Positions 1-7,464 are shown, numbered from the stretch's first letter. The stretch: DNA of 20,340 bases from CAWULT01 sp963923455 (GCA_963923455.1 CAWULT010000081.1:1-20340), one strand, 5' to 3'. Program-made: numbers and translations. Notes: a model not told the origin generated them from the sequence alone.

Positions 1-2049
1 GGACTCGTCGAAGTGTCGATGCCGTTCACGGCCGAAGACGAGGGGTGGGAGTACCGCATCTTCCCGTGGGAGTACATCCTGGCGGCCGCGACGCGCGCCC
101 GCCGCTGGGCGCTCGACAAGGACTTCACGGTCGTCCGCACGCTGCGCCGGGCCGAGCGGACCGATCCGCGCCAGAAGCCGTCGCTGCTGTACGTGGAGAG
201 CGCGCCGGCCCGCCCGCTCTCGGACGGCTACGACTTCTCGTCCGAGCGGGCGATGGTGCGGGCCGCGGCTCGACACGCCGACCTGCGACTGGTGGAGCTG
301 GTCAATCCGACGCTGGGCCGGTTGACGGCCGCGGTGCGCGCGGAGCGGCCTCGGATCATCCACCTGACCGGCTTCGACACGCATCAGGCGCGGACGCTGC
401 TCGCCCCGCAGGCGGGCGACGCCGGCGCGACCGACGCGAGCCGCGCGGACGGCTACCTGCTCTCGGACGGGCGCGGCGGGCACGAGGAGGTGGGCGCCCT
501 GGCGCTGGCCAGGGCCCTGACGACCGCCGGCACGGCGCCGGAGCTCGTGTGCTGCAACATCTTCAACTCCGCGCCGCGCACCGCGGCGCTGTGCGTCGGC
601 TTCGGCGCGCGGGCCGCCATCGGCTTCCAGGACACCTTCGACGACGCGCTGGCCGAGCTCTTCTTCGCGACGCTGTACCGCGCCTGGGCCCTGTCGAGCC
701 AGAGCACCACGGCGGCGTTCCGCTACGCCTGGCAGCAGATCCGGGCCCAGGGCCGCCGTATCACGGGCACCGGCCTCGTGCTGTGGAGTGCGGACTCGAT
801 CCTGGCGAAGCCCCGCCGGGGCGCCGCCCAGATCCTGTCGGTCGAAGGCATCACCGACGAGTGGAAACGGCGCAGCGCGTCGCCGGTGACGGCCGCCACG
901 GTGCGGGCCGACCTGGCGGTCACGGCGGCCAACGCCCGCGAGCTGAACTACTCGATCCTCCACAACAACCAGCCGCTCTTCGAGAAGTTCACGCTGGCCA
1001 AGACGCGCGACGACATCGGCGCGGTGGACGGCATCCACGTGAACGTCGAACTGCACGCCGGTGGCGACTCGTGCCCGTTCCGGATGCAGGTGTCGATCCC
1101 GGCCACGCAGCCTAGCGTGGACGTCGCGGACCGCATCCGCCTCTCGCTGGCCTCGACGCTCAGCCGCGCCGTCCGCGAGAGCGTCCACACGAGCCTGTTC
1201 ATCGACGTGTCGTACGACGGCGTCACGGTGTTCCGCGAGACCCGCCGCGTGACGCTGCTGCCAGTGGACGAATGGCAGGACTCGGACGCCAACCGCAAGT
1301 GGCTGCCGTCGTTCGTGCTGCCGCGCGATCCGGCCGTGGCGCGCGTGATCGACTTCGCGCAGCGCTACCTGCAGGCGCTCACCGACGACCCGACCGCCGG
1401 CTTCGACGGCTACCAGAGCGTGGAGGTGATCGAGGGGAGGAAGCGCCAGTACGACTGCACGGGCGTGGACCTGCAGGTGCGGGCGATCTGGTCGGCGCTG
1501 CTCTACGAGACGCCCCTGTCCTACATCAACCCGCCGCCCACGTTCACCGACGCCTCCCAGCGCCTGCGGTCGCCGTCGGAGGTGATCGACGGCCACCGCG
1601 GCACCTGCATCGACCTTGCGCTGCTCGTGGCCTCGTGCCTGGAGTACGTGGAGATCTACCCGACAATCGTGCTGCTGACCGACCATGCCTTTCCGTGCTA
1701 CTGGCGGGCCGAGGAGTACTACAACGAGTTCGCGCTGGCGCGGTCGCGGGCCATCGACCCGCCGGTGTCGACCGACACGGCCGGCGCCGCCGGCCCGCAG
1801 CAGACCGACAGCTGGTACTTCATGAAGGCGCACTACCGCGAGGTGCTGGCCGAGATCGTGGCCGGTCGGCTGGTGCCGATCGAGGCCACGTGCCTCTGCT
1901 GGCGCAACAGCTTCGCCGAAGCCTGCCAGCAGGGCTCGACGAACCTCTCGCAGCGAAGCCGGTTCGACTCGATGCTCGACATCCGGTCGGCGCGCGACGA
2001 CGACGACTCGCCCGTCACGCCGCTGCCGATCCTGCGTGTGGAGGCCTGA
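1..2049 (+). CDS. CHAT-domain protein with C-terminal transglutaminase-like module (5' end cut by window)
   Basis: The reading frame is open from base 1, so the start lies upstream; residue numbers here count from the in-frame GTG at 13. Residues about 57-270 have the CHAT (caspase HetF-associated) layout: a HLTGF strand at 117-121, an N-x-x-x-S-A strand end at 182-187, then a GARAAIGFQ core (198-206) and an FFATLYRAW helix. The usual catalytic His and Cys of CHAT proteases align with Phe121 and Phe184, so the domain may be inactive. Residues about 400-565 look like the transglutaminase-like module known from the N-terminus of DUF4011/DUF3320 superfamily-1 helicases: an EW..LPSFVLPRDPAV segment, AIWSALLYETPLSY, then GTCIDLALL with Cys532 and TDHAF with His558, the likely thiol-enzyme pair. 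No signal peptide is visible in the part seen, so a cytoplasmic site is likely. A hydrolase gene follows after 3 bases. The CHAT fold and the transglutaminase-like module are well supported; the function is not known. Confidence 0.82.
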   Translation, partial: GLVEVSMPFTAEDEGWEYRIFPWEYILAAATRARRWALDKDFTVVRTLRRAERTDPRQKPSLLYVESAPARPLSDGYDFSSERAMVRAAARHADLRLVELVNPTLGRLTAAVRAERPRIIHLTGFDTHQARTLLAPQAGDAGATDASRADGYLLSDGRGGHEEVGALALARALTTAGTAPELVCCNIFNSAPRTAALCVGFGARAAIGFQDTFDDALAELFFATLYRAWALSSQSTTAAFRYAWQQIRAQGRRITGTGLVLWSADSILAKPRRGAAQILSVEGITDEWKRRSASPVTAATVRADLAVTAANARELNYSILHNNQPLFEKFTLAKTRDDIGAVDGIHVNVELHAGGDSCPFRMQVSIPATQPSVDVADRIRLSLASTLSRAVRESVHTSLFIDVSYDGVTVFRETRRVTLLPVDEWQDSDANRKWLPSFVLPRDPAVARVIDFAQRYLQALTDDPTAGFDGYQSVEVIEGRKRQYDCTGVDLQVRAIWSALLYETPLSYINPPPTFTDASQRLRSPSEVIDGHRGTCIDLALLVASCLEYVEIYPTIVLLTDHAFPCYWRAEEYYNEFALARSRAIDPPVSTDTAGAAGPQQTDSWYFMKAHYREVLAEIVAGRLVPIEATCLCWRNSFAEACQQGSTNLSQRSRFDSMLDIRSARDDDDSPVTPLPILRVEA

Positions 2050-2052
2050 GCG

Positions 2053-3402
2053 ATGAGCGCCGTCACGGTTGAAACCGCCCGGAGCGCGATCACCGGCATC
2101 GCGCGCGAGGCCGCGGCTCTCGACGTCTTCGGCGGCGACGCCGATGCGTCGCGCCTGCCCTCCACGGGCGCCCGGCGGCGCGCCACACGCCGGGGCCAGC
2201 CGGATCCGGTGCACCGGGCCGCGCTCTTCCTGAACCCGGACGGCATCCTGGAGTGGCACTTCTCGCCACCGCAGGCGCCGGCTCCCGGCGCGCGGCGACG
2301 GGCGGGCGGGACACCTGCGGCCGACGTGCCGGACGGCGACCTGGTCGACCTGTTCGAGTTCGAGACGCTCGACGCCAACTCGGTCGGCGCCTTCCTCGAA
2401 CGGGTGGACGCGCGCCTCAACGAACGCGTCAAGGGCGCCGAGCGCCTGTGGCGCCTCGCGCCGCCGGCCGGGCCGGGCGCCGTGCCGGTGTCCTCGCCCG
2501 TCACGTCGCCCATCAAGGGCTCGAAACGGCGCCTGCTGATCGTTCACGGCACGTTCAGCAGGTCGGAGGCCCTCGTCGACGGCATGGGCCGCGCGCCGAA
2601 CGCGGACGAGTTCTTCACGCGCGTCTTCAAGCGGTACGACGAGGTGCTGGCCTTCGAGCACCCGACGCTCTCGGTCAGCCCGGTGCTGAACGCGCTCGAC
2701 CTGCACCAGGCGCTGGCCGCGGCCGACGGGCCGCTCGACATCGTCGCGCACAGCCGCGGCGGCCTGGTCACGCGGTGGGCGCTCGAGGCGTTCGGCCTTC
2801 CCGGCACGCCGATCCGTGCGGTGCTCGTCGGCTCGCCGCTCGGCGGCACGAGCCTCGCCTCACCACCACGCCTGCGCGCCTCGCTCGGCCTGCTGTCGAA
2901 CATCGGCACGGCGCTCAAGGGCGCCGGGGCGCCGGCCTCGGCCTACGTGCCGTTTCTCGTGGCGCCCCTCGCGCTGCTGCGGGTGGCCACCAGCGTCGTC
3001 GGCGCGGTGGCTGGCACGCCGGTCGTCGACGCGACGATGGCCATGGTGCCGGGTCTCGCCGCGCAGTCGCGGGTCGGCAACAACCAGGAGCTGCTCCGGC
3101 TGCGTGGCCTGACGCCCGTGTCGCGTGCGAGCTACTTCGTCGTCTCGAGCGACTTCCAGCCCACCGATGCCGGCTGGAAGTTCTGGGAGTGGTTCCGCGG
3201 CCGGCGGGTCGCCAACGTCGCGATGGATCGGATCTTCCCGGGACGGAACGACCTGGTCGTCGACACCGAGTCGATGTTCGACGTGCCGGCCGGCGTGACC
3301 GGCAGGAAGGACTTCGGCAGCAACCCCGACGTCCACCACACGAACTACTTCGAGCAGGCGAAGACGCTCGACTTCCTGATGGAGTCGCTGAAGATGAAGT
3401 GA
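2053..3402 (+). CDS. alpha/beta-hydrolase (lipase/esterase-like), CHAT-linked
   Basis: This 449-residue protein has an extended N-terminal region of about 155 residues (Arg/Pro-rich linker, residues 75-90) and then an alpha/beta-hydrolase fold. The oxyanion strand is LLIVHGTFS (161-169). The nucleophile elbow is AHSRGG with Ser234, a G/H-x-S-x-G type turn. Asp400 (or Asp404) in the FPGRNDLVVD stretch and His428/His429 near the C-terminus complete a plausible triad. A hydrophobic stretch at about 298-321 may be a lid or membrane-contacting segment. No signal peptide is seen. The ATG starts 3 bases after the stop of the CHAT/transglutaminase gene, so the two are almost certainly cotranscribed and translationally coupled. 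The substrate cannot be told: lipid, ester or peptide are all possible. The pairing suggests the two proteins act in one pathway. Confidence 0.85.
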   Translation: MSAVTVETARSAITGIAREAAALDVFGGDADASRLPSTGARRRATRRGQPDPVHRAALFLNPDGILEWHFSPPQAPAPGARRRAGGTPAADVPDGDLVDLFEFETLDANSVGAFLERVDARLNERVKGAERLWRLAPPAGPGAVPVSSPVTSPIKGSKRRLLIVHGTFSRSEALVDGMGRAPNADEFFTRVFKRYDEVLAFEHPTLSVSPVLNALDLHQALAAADGPLDIVAHSRGGLVTRWALEAFGLPGTPIRAVLVGSPLGGTSLASPPRLRASLGLLSNIGTALKGAGAPASAYVPFLVAPLALLRVATSVVGAVAGTPVVDATMAMVPGLAAQSRVGNNQELLRLRGLTPVSRASYFVVSSDFQPTDAGWKFWEWFRGRRVANVAMDRIFPGRNDLVVDTESMFDVPAGVTGRKDFGSNPDVHHTNYFEQAKTLDFLMESLKMK

Positions 3403-3424
3403 GTCGGACGCGCGACCGACTCAC
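3399..3424 (+). terminator. hairpin at the end of the CHAT/hydrolase operon
   Basis: A perfect 9-base inverted repeat (GTGAGTCGG / CCGACTCAC) with an 8-base loop overlaps the hydrolase stop codon. There is no T-run after it, so it is not a classic intrinsic terminator; it may act as a weak terminator or as a 3'-end stabilising stem. The 190 bases from here to the next start hold no other gene that I can support. Confidence 0.5.
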
Positions 3425-3579
3425 GACCACCCCGGCTGCGAAAGTCACGCCTCGGCGCTGGATTTCCCCCGGTCGCGCCCGCCCCCTCCTGGAGAACCCA
3501 CACCATCCGGGCACTTTGGCCGGCCCTGGCCCGGGTACGCCGTATGCACACCCAATCCACGCCGCGCCCGGTGGGCGCG

Positions 3580-3589
3580 GGAGGAGGGG
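3580..3589 (+). promoter_or_regulatory. strong ribosome binding site that sets the start at 3595
   Basis: A GGAGGAGGGG-type Shine-Dalgarno stretch lies 5 bases before the ATG at 3595. The in-frame ATG at 3544 has no such site, so 3595 is preferred as the start of the downstream gene. Confidence 0.65.
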
Positions 3590-3594
3590 CCGTC

Positions 3595-4116
3595 ATGCGG
3601 GCTCGTCACATCTGGCTGACGGTGGCATCCGCCCAAGGCATTGCCAGGTCCTTCGACCAGCTCCAGCTTCTGGTGCGCGCCGGCGACACGGTCACGGTTC
3701 GCGACGCTCAGGGTGCGGAAACGAGCGGCCGGGTCACGGCACTCACGCCGGCGAGCCTGACGCTGGCAGCGCGGGGAGCCTCGCGCGACTTCCGCGAGGC
3801 CGACGTCCGGACGATTCGTCAGCGGCGCCCGGACTCGCTGGCGAACGGGGCGATGTGGGGCTTGATCGGGGGCTTGGGACTTGCCGGAGCGGCAGTCGCC
3901 GTCGCCGTGGCCGACTGCCGGAACTGCGACAACTCGGCCGCCTGGGTCGCGTTCCCCGTGTACGGGGCGCTCGGTGTCGGGGTCGGCGTTGGCGTCGATG
4001 CGCTCATCACCCGACAACAGGTGATCTTCGAGCGACCGGGCCCGCAGGCGCGGTTCAACGTGGCCCCGATGCCTGGCCGCGGCCGGCGCGGTGTCAGGCT
4101 GTCGGTCGCGTTCTGA
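3595..4116 (+). CDS. small Gly-rich protein, copy 1 of a tandem triplet
   Basis: This 173-residue protein is the first of three neighbouring paralogues. After a short N-terminus it has a small beta-rich region (RAGDTVTVRDAQGAETSGRV, then a LTPASLTL strand) that resembles an SH3- or LSM-like barrel. A conserved DSLANG turn follows, then two Gly/Ala/Val-rich hydrophobic segments with glycine-zipper spacing, and a C-terminal strand ending in Phe. Copies 2 and 3 have clear signal peptides ending in AxAQ. Here the matching N-terminus is only about 14 residues and poorly hydrophobic, so export is doubtful. A Cys pair (DCRNCDN) sits between the hydrophobic segments and is absent from the other copies. 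I do not recognise a named family; the role is unknown. A start at 3544 would add 17 polar residues and no signal peptide. Confidence 0.72.
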   Translation: MRARHIWLTVASAQGIARSFDQLQLLVRAGDTVTVRDAQGAETSGRVTALTPASLTLAARGASRDFREADVRTIRQRRPDSLANGAMWGLIGGLGLAGAAVAVAVADCRNCDNSAAWVAFPVYGALGVGVGVGVDALITRQQVIFERPGPQARFNVAPMPGRGRRGVRLSVAF

Positions 4117-4157
4117 CGAACGCCGGCTGCACGTGACTGCTCGCGACGAGGACTGAC

Positions 4158-4706
4158 GTGCGTGAACTGCTGATGCGGACGGCCGCCCTTGGTCTGACCG
4201 TGGTGCTGGTACCTTCCCTGGCCGGGGCCCAGACGCCGGTGCGCTCGCTGGCGGAAGCGTCGCGGCTGCTGCGGCCAGGCGATCGCGTCGAGGTCGTCGG
4301 CACGGACGGGTCGAGGGTGTCGGGCTCGCTGTCGCGGATCTCGGAATCAGGGTTGGCCCTGGACGTCGAGGGGCGAACGATCGATCGTCCGGCGCCAGCC
4401 ATCGCCAGCATCGACCGCCGAGGAGACTCGCTGATGAACGGTCTCGGCGTCGGCCTCGTTGCCGGAGCGGGCGCCGGCCTCGGCCTGGCAGCGGCCTTCG
4501 CGGGGTCGGAGAGCGGCGAAGGATTCGAGGACCGCATACTGGTGGCCGTGCCGCTTGCCGGGGCCGGCGCCGGTCTCGGCCTCCTGCTGGACGCCCTCTT
4601 CGAGGGACGAACCCCTGTCTACCGCGCGCCGGCGCCCCCGCGGGTTGCACTGGCCCCGATCCTGTCGCGCGCGCGGACCGGCGTGTCGTTTCGGGTGTCG
4701 TTCTGA
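4158..4706 (+). CDS. small exported Gly-rich protein, copy 2 of a tandem triplet
   Basis: The GTG start at 4158 is chosen because a GAGGA site lies 5 bases upstream; an in-frame ATG at 4173 is the alternative. The 182-residue product starts with a Sec signal peptide (hydrophobic core LGLTVVLVPSLAG, likely cleaved before or near AQTP). It then has the paralogue pattern: SLAEASRLLRPGDRVEVV, a small beta-rich region, DSLMNG, and two glycine-zipper-like hydrophobic segments (GLVAGAGAGLGLAAA and LAGAGAGLGLLLDAL). It ends in an amphipathic strand with terminal Phe (GVSFRVSF), as in many outer-membrane proteins. It is separated from copy 1 by 41 bases and from copy 3 by 22, which fits an operon. Envelope location is inferred; the function is unknown. 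Confidence 0.8.
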   Translation: MRELLMRTAALGLTVVLVPSLAGAQTPVRSLAEASRLLRPGDRVEVVGTDGSRVSGSLSRISESGLALDVEGRTIDRPAPAIASIDRRGDSLMNGLGVGLVAGAGAGLGLAAAFAGSESGEGFEDRILVAVPLAGAGAGLGLLLDALFEGRTPVYRAPAPPRVALAPILSRARTGVSFRVSF

Positions 4707-4728
4707 GAACGGCTCGAGGAGGAGATCG

Positions 4729-5259
4729 ATGAGGACACTGTCGATTCGTACGACGCTTGGCCTGCTCTTCGGGCTCGCGGCGTGCGGCGCCACCGCGGCG
4801 CAGGCGCAGGAGACTTCACTCGTCGACGCGGCTCAACGCCTGCAGCCTGGGCAGCGTATCGACGTGACGACCACGGACGGGTCGGTCGTCGCCGGCACGC
4901 TGACGCGGCTCACGGATACCGGCGTCACGCTCGAGGTCGAAGGCAAGGCCGTCGATCGGCCCGCGGCGGCGATCACCGAGATCGGCCGGCGAGGCGACTC
5001 GCTGGTGAACGGGCTGCTGTACGGAGCGATCGGCGGCGGCGTGCCCGCCATTCTCCTGGTCGGCAACCAGAACACCGACCTTGCCGCCCCCGGGGCGTGG
5101 GCCGCGCTGTTCTTCGGCGGCGGCGTCGGGCTGGGCGTGGCGATCGACGCGCTGATCGAAGGCCGAACCGTGGTGTACCGCGCGCCGGCGAGGCGGACCG
5201 CGGTGGCCCCAATCCTCACACGGGGCCGCGCCGGCGTCGCGCTGCACCTGCGGTTCTAG
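4729..5259 (+). CDS. small exported Gly-rich protein, copy 3 of a tandem triplet
   Basis: The ATG at 4729 follows a GAGGAGGAG ribosome site; the frame is open further upstream, but that stretch overlaps copy 2. The 176-residue product has a signal peptide ending in TAAQAQ, the RLQPGQRIDVTTTDGS region, an LTDTGVTLEVEGKAVDRPA stretch, the DSLVNG turn, two Gly-rich hydrophobic segments and a C-terminal strand ending in Phe. An LAAC sequence at residues 16-19 matches a lipobox, so lipoprotein processing at Cys19 is an alternative to Ala-x-Ala cleavage. Copies 2 and 3 match most closely in the VDRPAAAI/IDRPAPAI region and the EGRTxVYRAPA region. The next gene follows after 12 bases. Confidence 0.8.
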   Translation: MRTLSIRTTLGLLFGLAACGATAAQAQETSLVDAAQRLQPGQRIDVTTTDGSVVAGTLTRLTDTGVTLEVEGKAVDRPAAAITEIGRRGDSLVNGLLYGAIGGGVPAILLVGNQNTDLAAPGAWAALFFGGGVGLGVAIDALIEGRTVVYRAPARRTAVAPILTRGRAGVALHLRF

Positions 5260-5271
5260 GCAGCCGTCCAG

Positions 5272-5784
5272 ATGCGGGACGTCACGCGGTGTCGGCTCGG
5301 GCCCGCGATTGCCTGCGCGATCGTGCTGTCGTGGTGGACACCCGCGACGGCCCAGACCCCGTCGGGGGTCTCGGTCTTCGGCAGCGTCGGCACGACGGTC
5401 GGGGACCCTGGCTACGCCTCGGGCTCGCTCAGCTTCGGCGGAGGCCTGCTCATCCCGCTGCGGACGCTGATGCGAGTCAGCATCGACGCGCACACCTTCG
5501 CGTTCGGCGAGCAGCGCCCGCTGTCGAGACAGACGCTCGTCGGAGCGGCCCTGGCGGCCGAGGGCCCGCCAGGACGCCGCCTGAGGCTGCTGGCCTCCGC
5601 GGGCGCCGGGCTCGTCCGGTACTACGAGCCGCACCGGGAGGGCACCGTTCCAGTGGGATACGCCAACGTCGGAACGATGCTGACGCTCCGGCCGCACGTG
5701 CTCATCCGGGCCGACGGCATCTTCTGGGCGGGTGACGACACGGCCGCCGCCGGCGTGCGCGTCGGCGCCGGCTGGCGCTTCTGA
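5272..5784 (+). CDS. small outer-membrane beta-barrel-like protein
   Basis: This 170-residue protein starts with a signal peptide (IACAIVLSWWTPATAQ, about residues 13-28). The rest alternates polar and hydrophobic residues in short strands with many Gly and aromatic residues, for example SVSVFGSVGTT-like, LSFGGGLLIPL and ADGIFWAGDD stretches. It ends in VRVGAGWRF, a C-terminal strand with terminal Phe of the type recognised by the BAM machinery. The length fits a small 8-strand barrel of the OmpW/OmpX size class. It lies 12 bases after the third Gly-rich paralogue, without a strong ribosome site, so it is probably the last gene of that operon. No specific family is recognised. Confidence 0.72.
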   Translation: MRDVTRCRLGPAIACAIVLSWWTPATAQTPSGVSVFGSVGTTVGDPGYASGSLSFGGGLLIPLRTLMRVSIDAHTFAFGEQRPLSRQTLVGAALAAEGPPGRRLRLLASAGAGLVRYYEPHREGTVPVGYANVGTMLTLRPHVLIRADGIFWAGDDTAAAGVRVGAGWRF

Positions 5785-5785
5785 A

Positions 5786-5819
5786 CGTCCGCCGCGCGGC
5801 GGACGACGGCCGAAGCCGT
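5786..5819. terminator. bidirectional terminator-like region between convergent genes
   Basis: Two hairpins lie back to back. Bases 5786-5805 are a perfect 20-base palindrome (CGTCCGCCGC/GCGGCGGACG) directly after the barrel-protein stop. Bases 5806-5819 form ACGGC/GCCGT around a 4-base loop; read on the minus strand this is a C(TTCG)G tetraloop stem directly after purK. No T-run is present, which is common in GC-rich genomes. Confidence 0.6.
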
Positions 5820-5830
5820 TCGCGTCGGGT

Positions 5831-6967
5831 TCAGACGAGCAGCGCGTCGCGCGCCATGATGGCGCGGTCCTGCGCCTCGTCGACCGAGTCGGCGAGCGCC
5901 GTGATGTGGCCCATCTTGCGGCCGGGGCGCGGGGCCGACTTGCCGTAGAGGTGCAGCCGGGCGTTGGGAATCGCGCAGGCCCCGGCCCAGTTCGGCTCGC
6001 CGCCCTCCCACAGGTCGCCCAGCAGGTTCACCATCGCGGCCGGGCGCAGCAGTTCGGTCGAGCCGAGCGGTAACCCGCACACCGCCCGCACCTGCTGCTC
6101 GAACTGGCTCGTCGCGCAGGCGTCGATCGTCAGGTGGCCCGAGTTGTGCGGCCGCGGCGCCAGCTCGTTGACCATCAGCTCGCCGTCGGTGGAGAGGAAG
6201 AACTCCACGCACAGCACGCCCACGTAGTGCAGCTCGTGCAGGATGGCGCGCGTGATGTCGAGGGCGCGGCCGGCTATGGACGACGGGATGCGTGCCGGGG
6301 TCGTCGTCAGGTCGAGGATGTGGTGGCGGTGCCGGTTCTCGAACACCGGATACTCCACCATCTCGCCGTCGAGGCCCCGCGCGGCCACGACCGACAGCTC
6401 CGCCTGCAGGTGGATGTGCTTCTCGACCACCGCCTCCTGGTGGCCGATCGCCGTGAAGATCCGTTCGGCGTCCTCGGCGCGCTTCGCCACGTGCTGACCC
6501 TTGCCGTCGTAGCCGTAGGCCGCCGTCTTGACGATGGCCGGCGTCCCCACGCGCGCGATCGCCTCGCGCAGCTCGTCGAGCGTCGCGGCCCGCGCGTGCG
6601 GCGTCGTCGGAAAGCCCTTGTCGGCCAGGAAGCCCTTTTCGCGCGCGCGCTGCTGCGCGATGTGCAGCGCCACCGCCGACGGCCGGACCGGACGAATGGC
6701 CTCGACCGCCTCGATCGCCTCGGTGGGGATGTTCTCGAACTCGAAGGTGACCACGGCGACCTGGCTCGCGAACGCGCGCAGCGCGTCGAGGTCGTCGTAG
6801 GACGCGGTGACTTCGACGTCGGCCACCTGGCCGGTCGGCGTGTCCTCGTCGGGCGAGAACGTGTGGACGCGGTAGCCCATCCGCCGGGCGGCAATCGTGA
6901 ACATGCGCCCGAGCTGGCCGCTGCCCAGCACGCCGAGCGCGGCGCCCGGGTTGATCGCCCCGCTCAC
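5831..6967 (-). CDS. purK: 5-(carboxyamino)imidazole ribonucleotide synthase PurK
   Basis: This is a cytosolic ATP-grasp enzyme of purine synthesis: it uses ATP and bicarbonate to turn AIR into N5-CAIR, the substrate of PurE. The 378-residue length is normal. The N-terminal nucleotide-binding-like loop reads GVLGSGQLGRM; the ATP-grasp part has KTAAYGYDGKGQ, EFENIPTE, EFFLSTDGELMVNELAPRPHNSGH and the C-terminal LLGDLW and GKSAPRPGRKMGHI signatures. The frame is open well upstream, but the start is set at a GTG (6967) that overlaps the purE stop as GTGA, with GAGGAG upstream. purE and purK are thus translationally coupled, as in many bacteria. Confidence 0.95.
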   Translation of the reverse strand: MSGAINPGAALGVLGSGQLGRMFTIAARRMGYRVHTFSPDEDTPTGQVADVEVTASYDDLDALRAFASQVAVVTFEFENIPTEAIEAVEAIRPVRPSAVALHIAQQRAREKGFLADKGFPTTPHARAATLDELREAIARVGTPAIVKTAAYGYDGKGQHVAKRAEDAERIFTAIGHQEAVVEKHIHLQAELSVVAARGLDGEMVEYPVFENRHRHHILDLTTTPARIPSSIAGRALDITRAILHELHYVGVLCVEFFLSTDGELMVNELAPRPHNSGHLTIDACATSQFEQQVRAVCGLPLGSTELLRPAAMVNLLGDLWEGGEPNWAGACAIPNARLHLYGKSAPRPGRKMGHITALADSVDEAQDRAIMARDALLV

Positions 6968-7464
6968 GGCAGCCGCTCCTCGCGCACCTTCCGGGTCTGC
7001 TCCGCGCGGAAGGCCCGCAGGCGGGCCCGCAGCTCCGGCCGCGAGTTCGAGAGGATCGCCACCGCCAGCAGCCCGGCATTCGTCGCACCGGCCTTGCCGA
7101 TCGCGAGCGTGCCCACGGGCACGCCGCCCGGCATCTGCGCGATCGACAGGAGCGAGTCGAGCCCCTGGAGCGCGGCGCTCTGCACGGGCACGCCGAGCAC
7201 CGGCAGCACCGTGTGCGCGGCCACCATGCCCGGCAGGTGCGCGGCGCCACCGGCGCCGGCGACGATCACCTCGATACCCCGCTCCTCGGCACCCGAGGCG
7301 AACTCCGCCATCCACACCGGCGTCCGGTGCGCCGAGACGATGTGATGCTCGTGCGCCACGCCGAAGCGCTCGAGCATCTCGACGGTGTGCTTCATCGTCT
7401 CCCAGTCGGAGGACGACCCCATGATGACGGCGACGAGGGGGGCGGCTGGCGGCGCGGCGGACAC
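6964..7464 (-). CDS. purE: N5-CAIR mutase PurE (class I)
   Basis: PurE moves the carboxyl group of N5-CAIR to give CAIR in purine synthesis and acts as a cytosolic octamer in the known class I enzymes. The 166-residue product shows the family signatures MGSSSDWETM, SAHRTP, AGAGGAAHLPGM, LGVPV and GGVPVGTLAIGKAGATNAGLLA. The start is placed at a GTG (7464) preceded by GAAGGAG about 11 bases upstream; the frame extends 22 codons further but those residues have no family match. A PurK partner follows with a 4-base overlap, which supports class I rather than the AIR-carboxylating class II. Confidence 0.95.
   Translation of the reverse strand: MSAAPPAAPLVAVIMGSSSDWETMKHTVEMLERFGVAHEHHIVSAHRTPVWMAEFASGAEERGIEVIVAGAGGAAHLPGMVAAHTVLPVLGVPVQSAALQGLDSLLSIAQMPGGVPVGTLAIGKAGATNAGLLAVAILSNSRPELRARLRAFRAEQTRKVREERLP

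Noticed and set aside
3445..4650. A minus-strand open frame of about 400 codons across the tandem triplet
   Set aside because: The plus-strand genes have ribosome sites, signal peptides and mutual similarity; the minus frame has only Arg/Pro/Ala-rich sequence.
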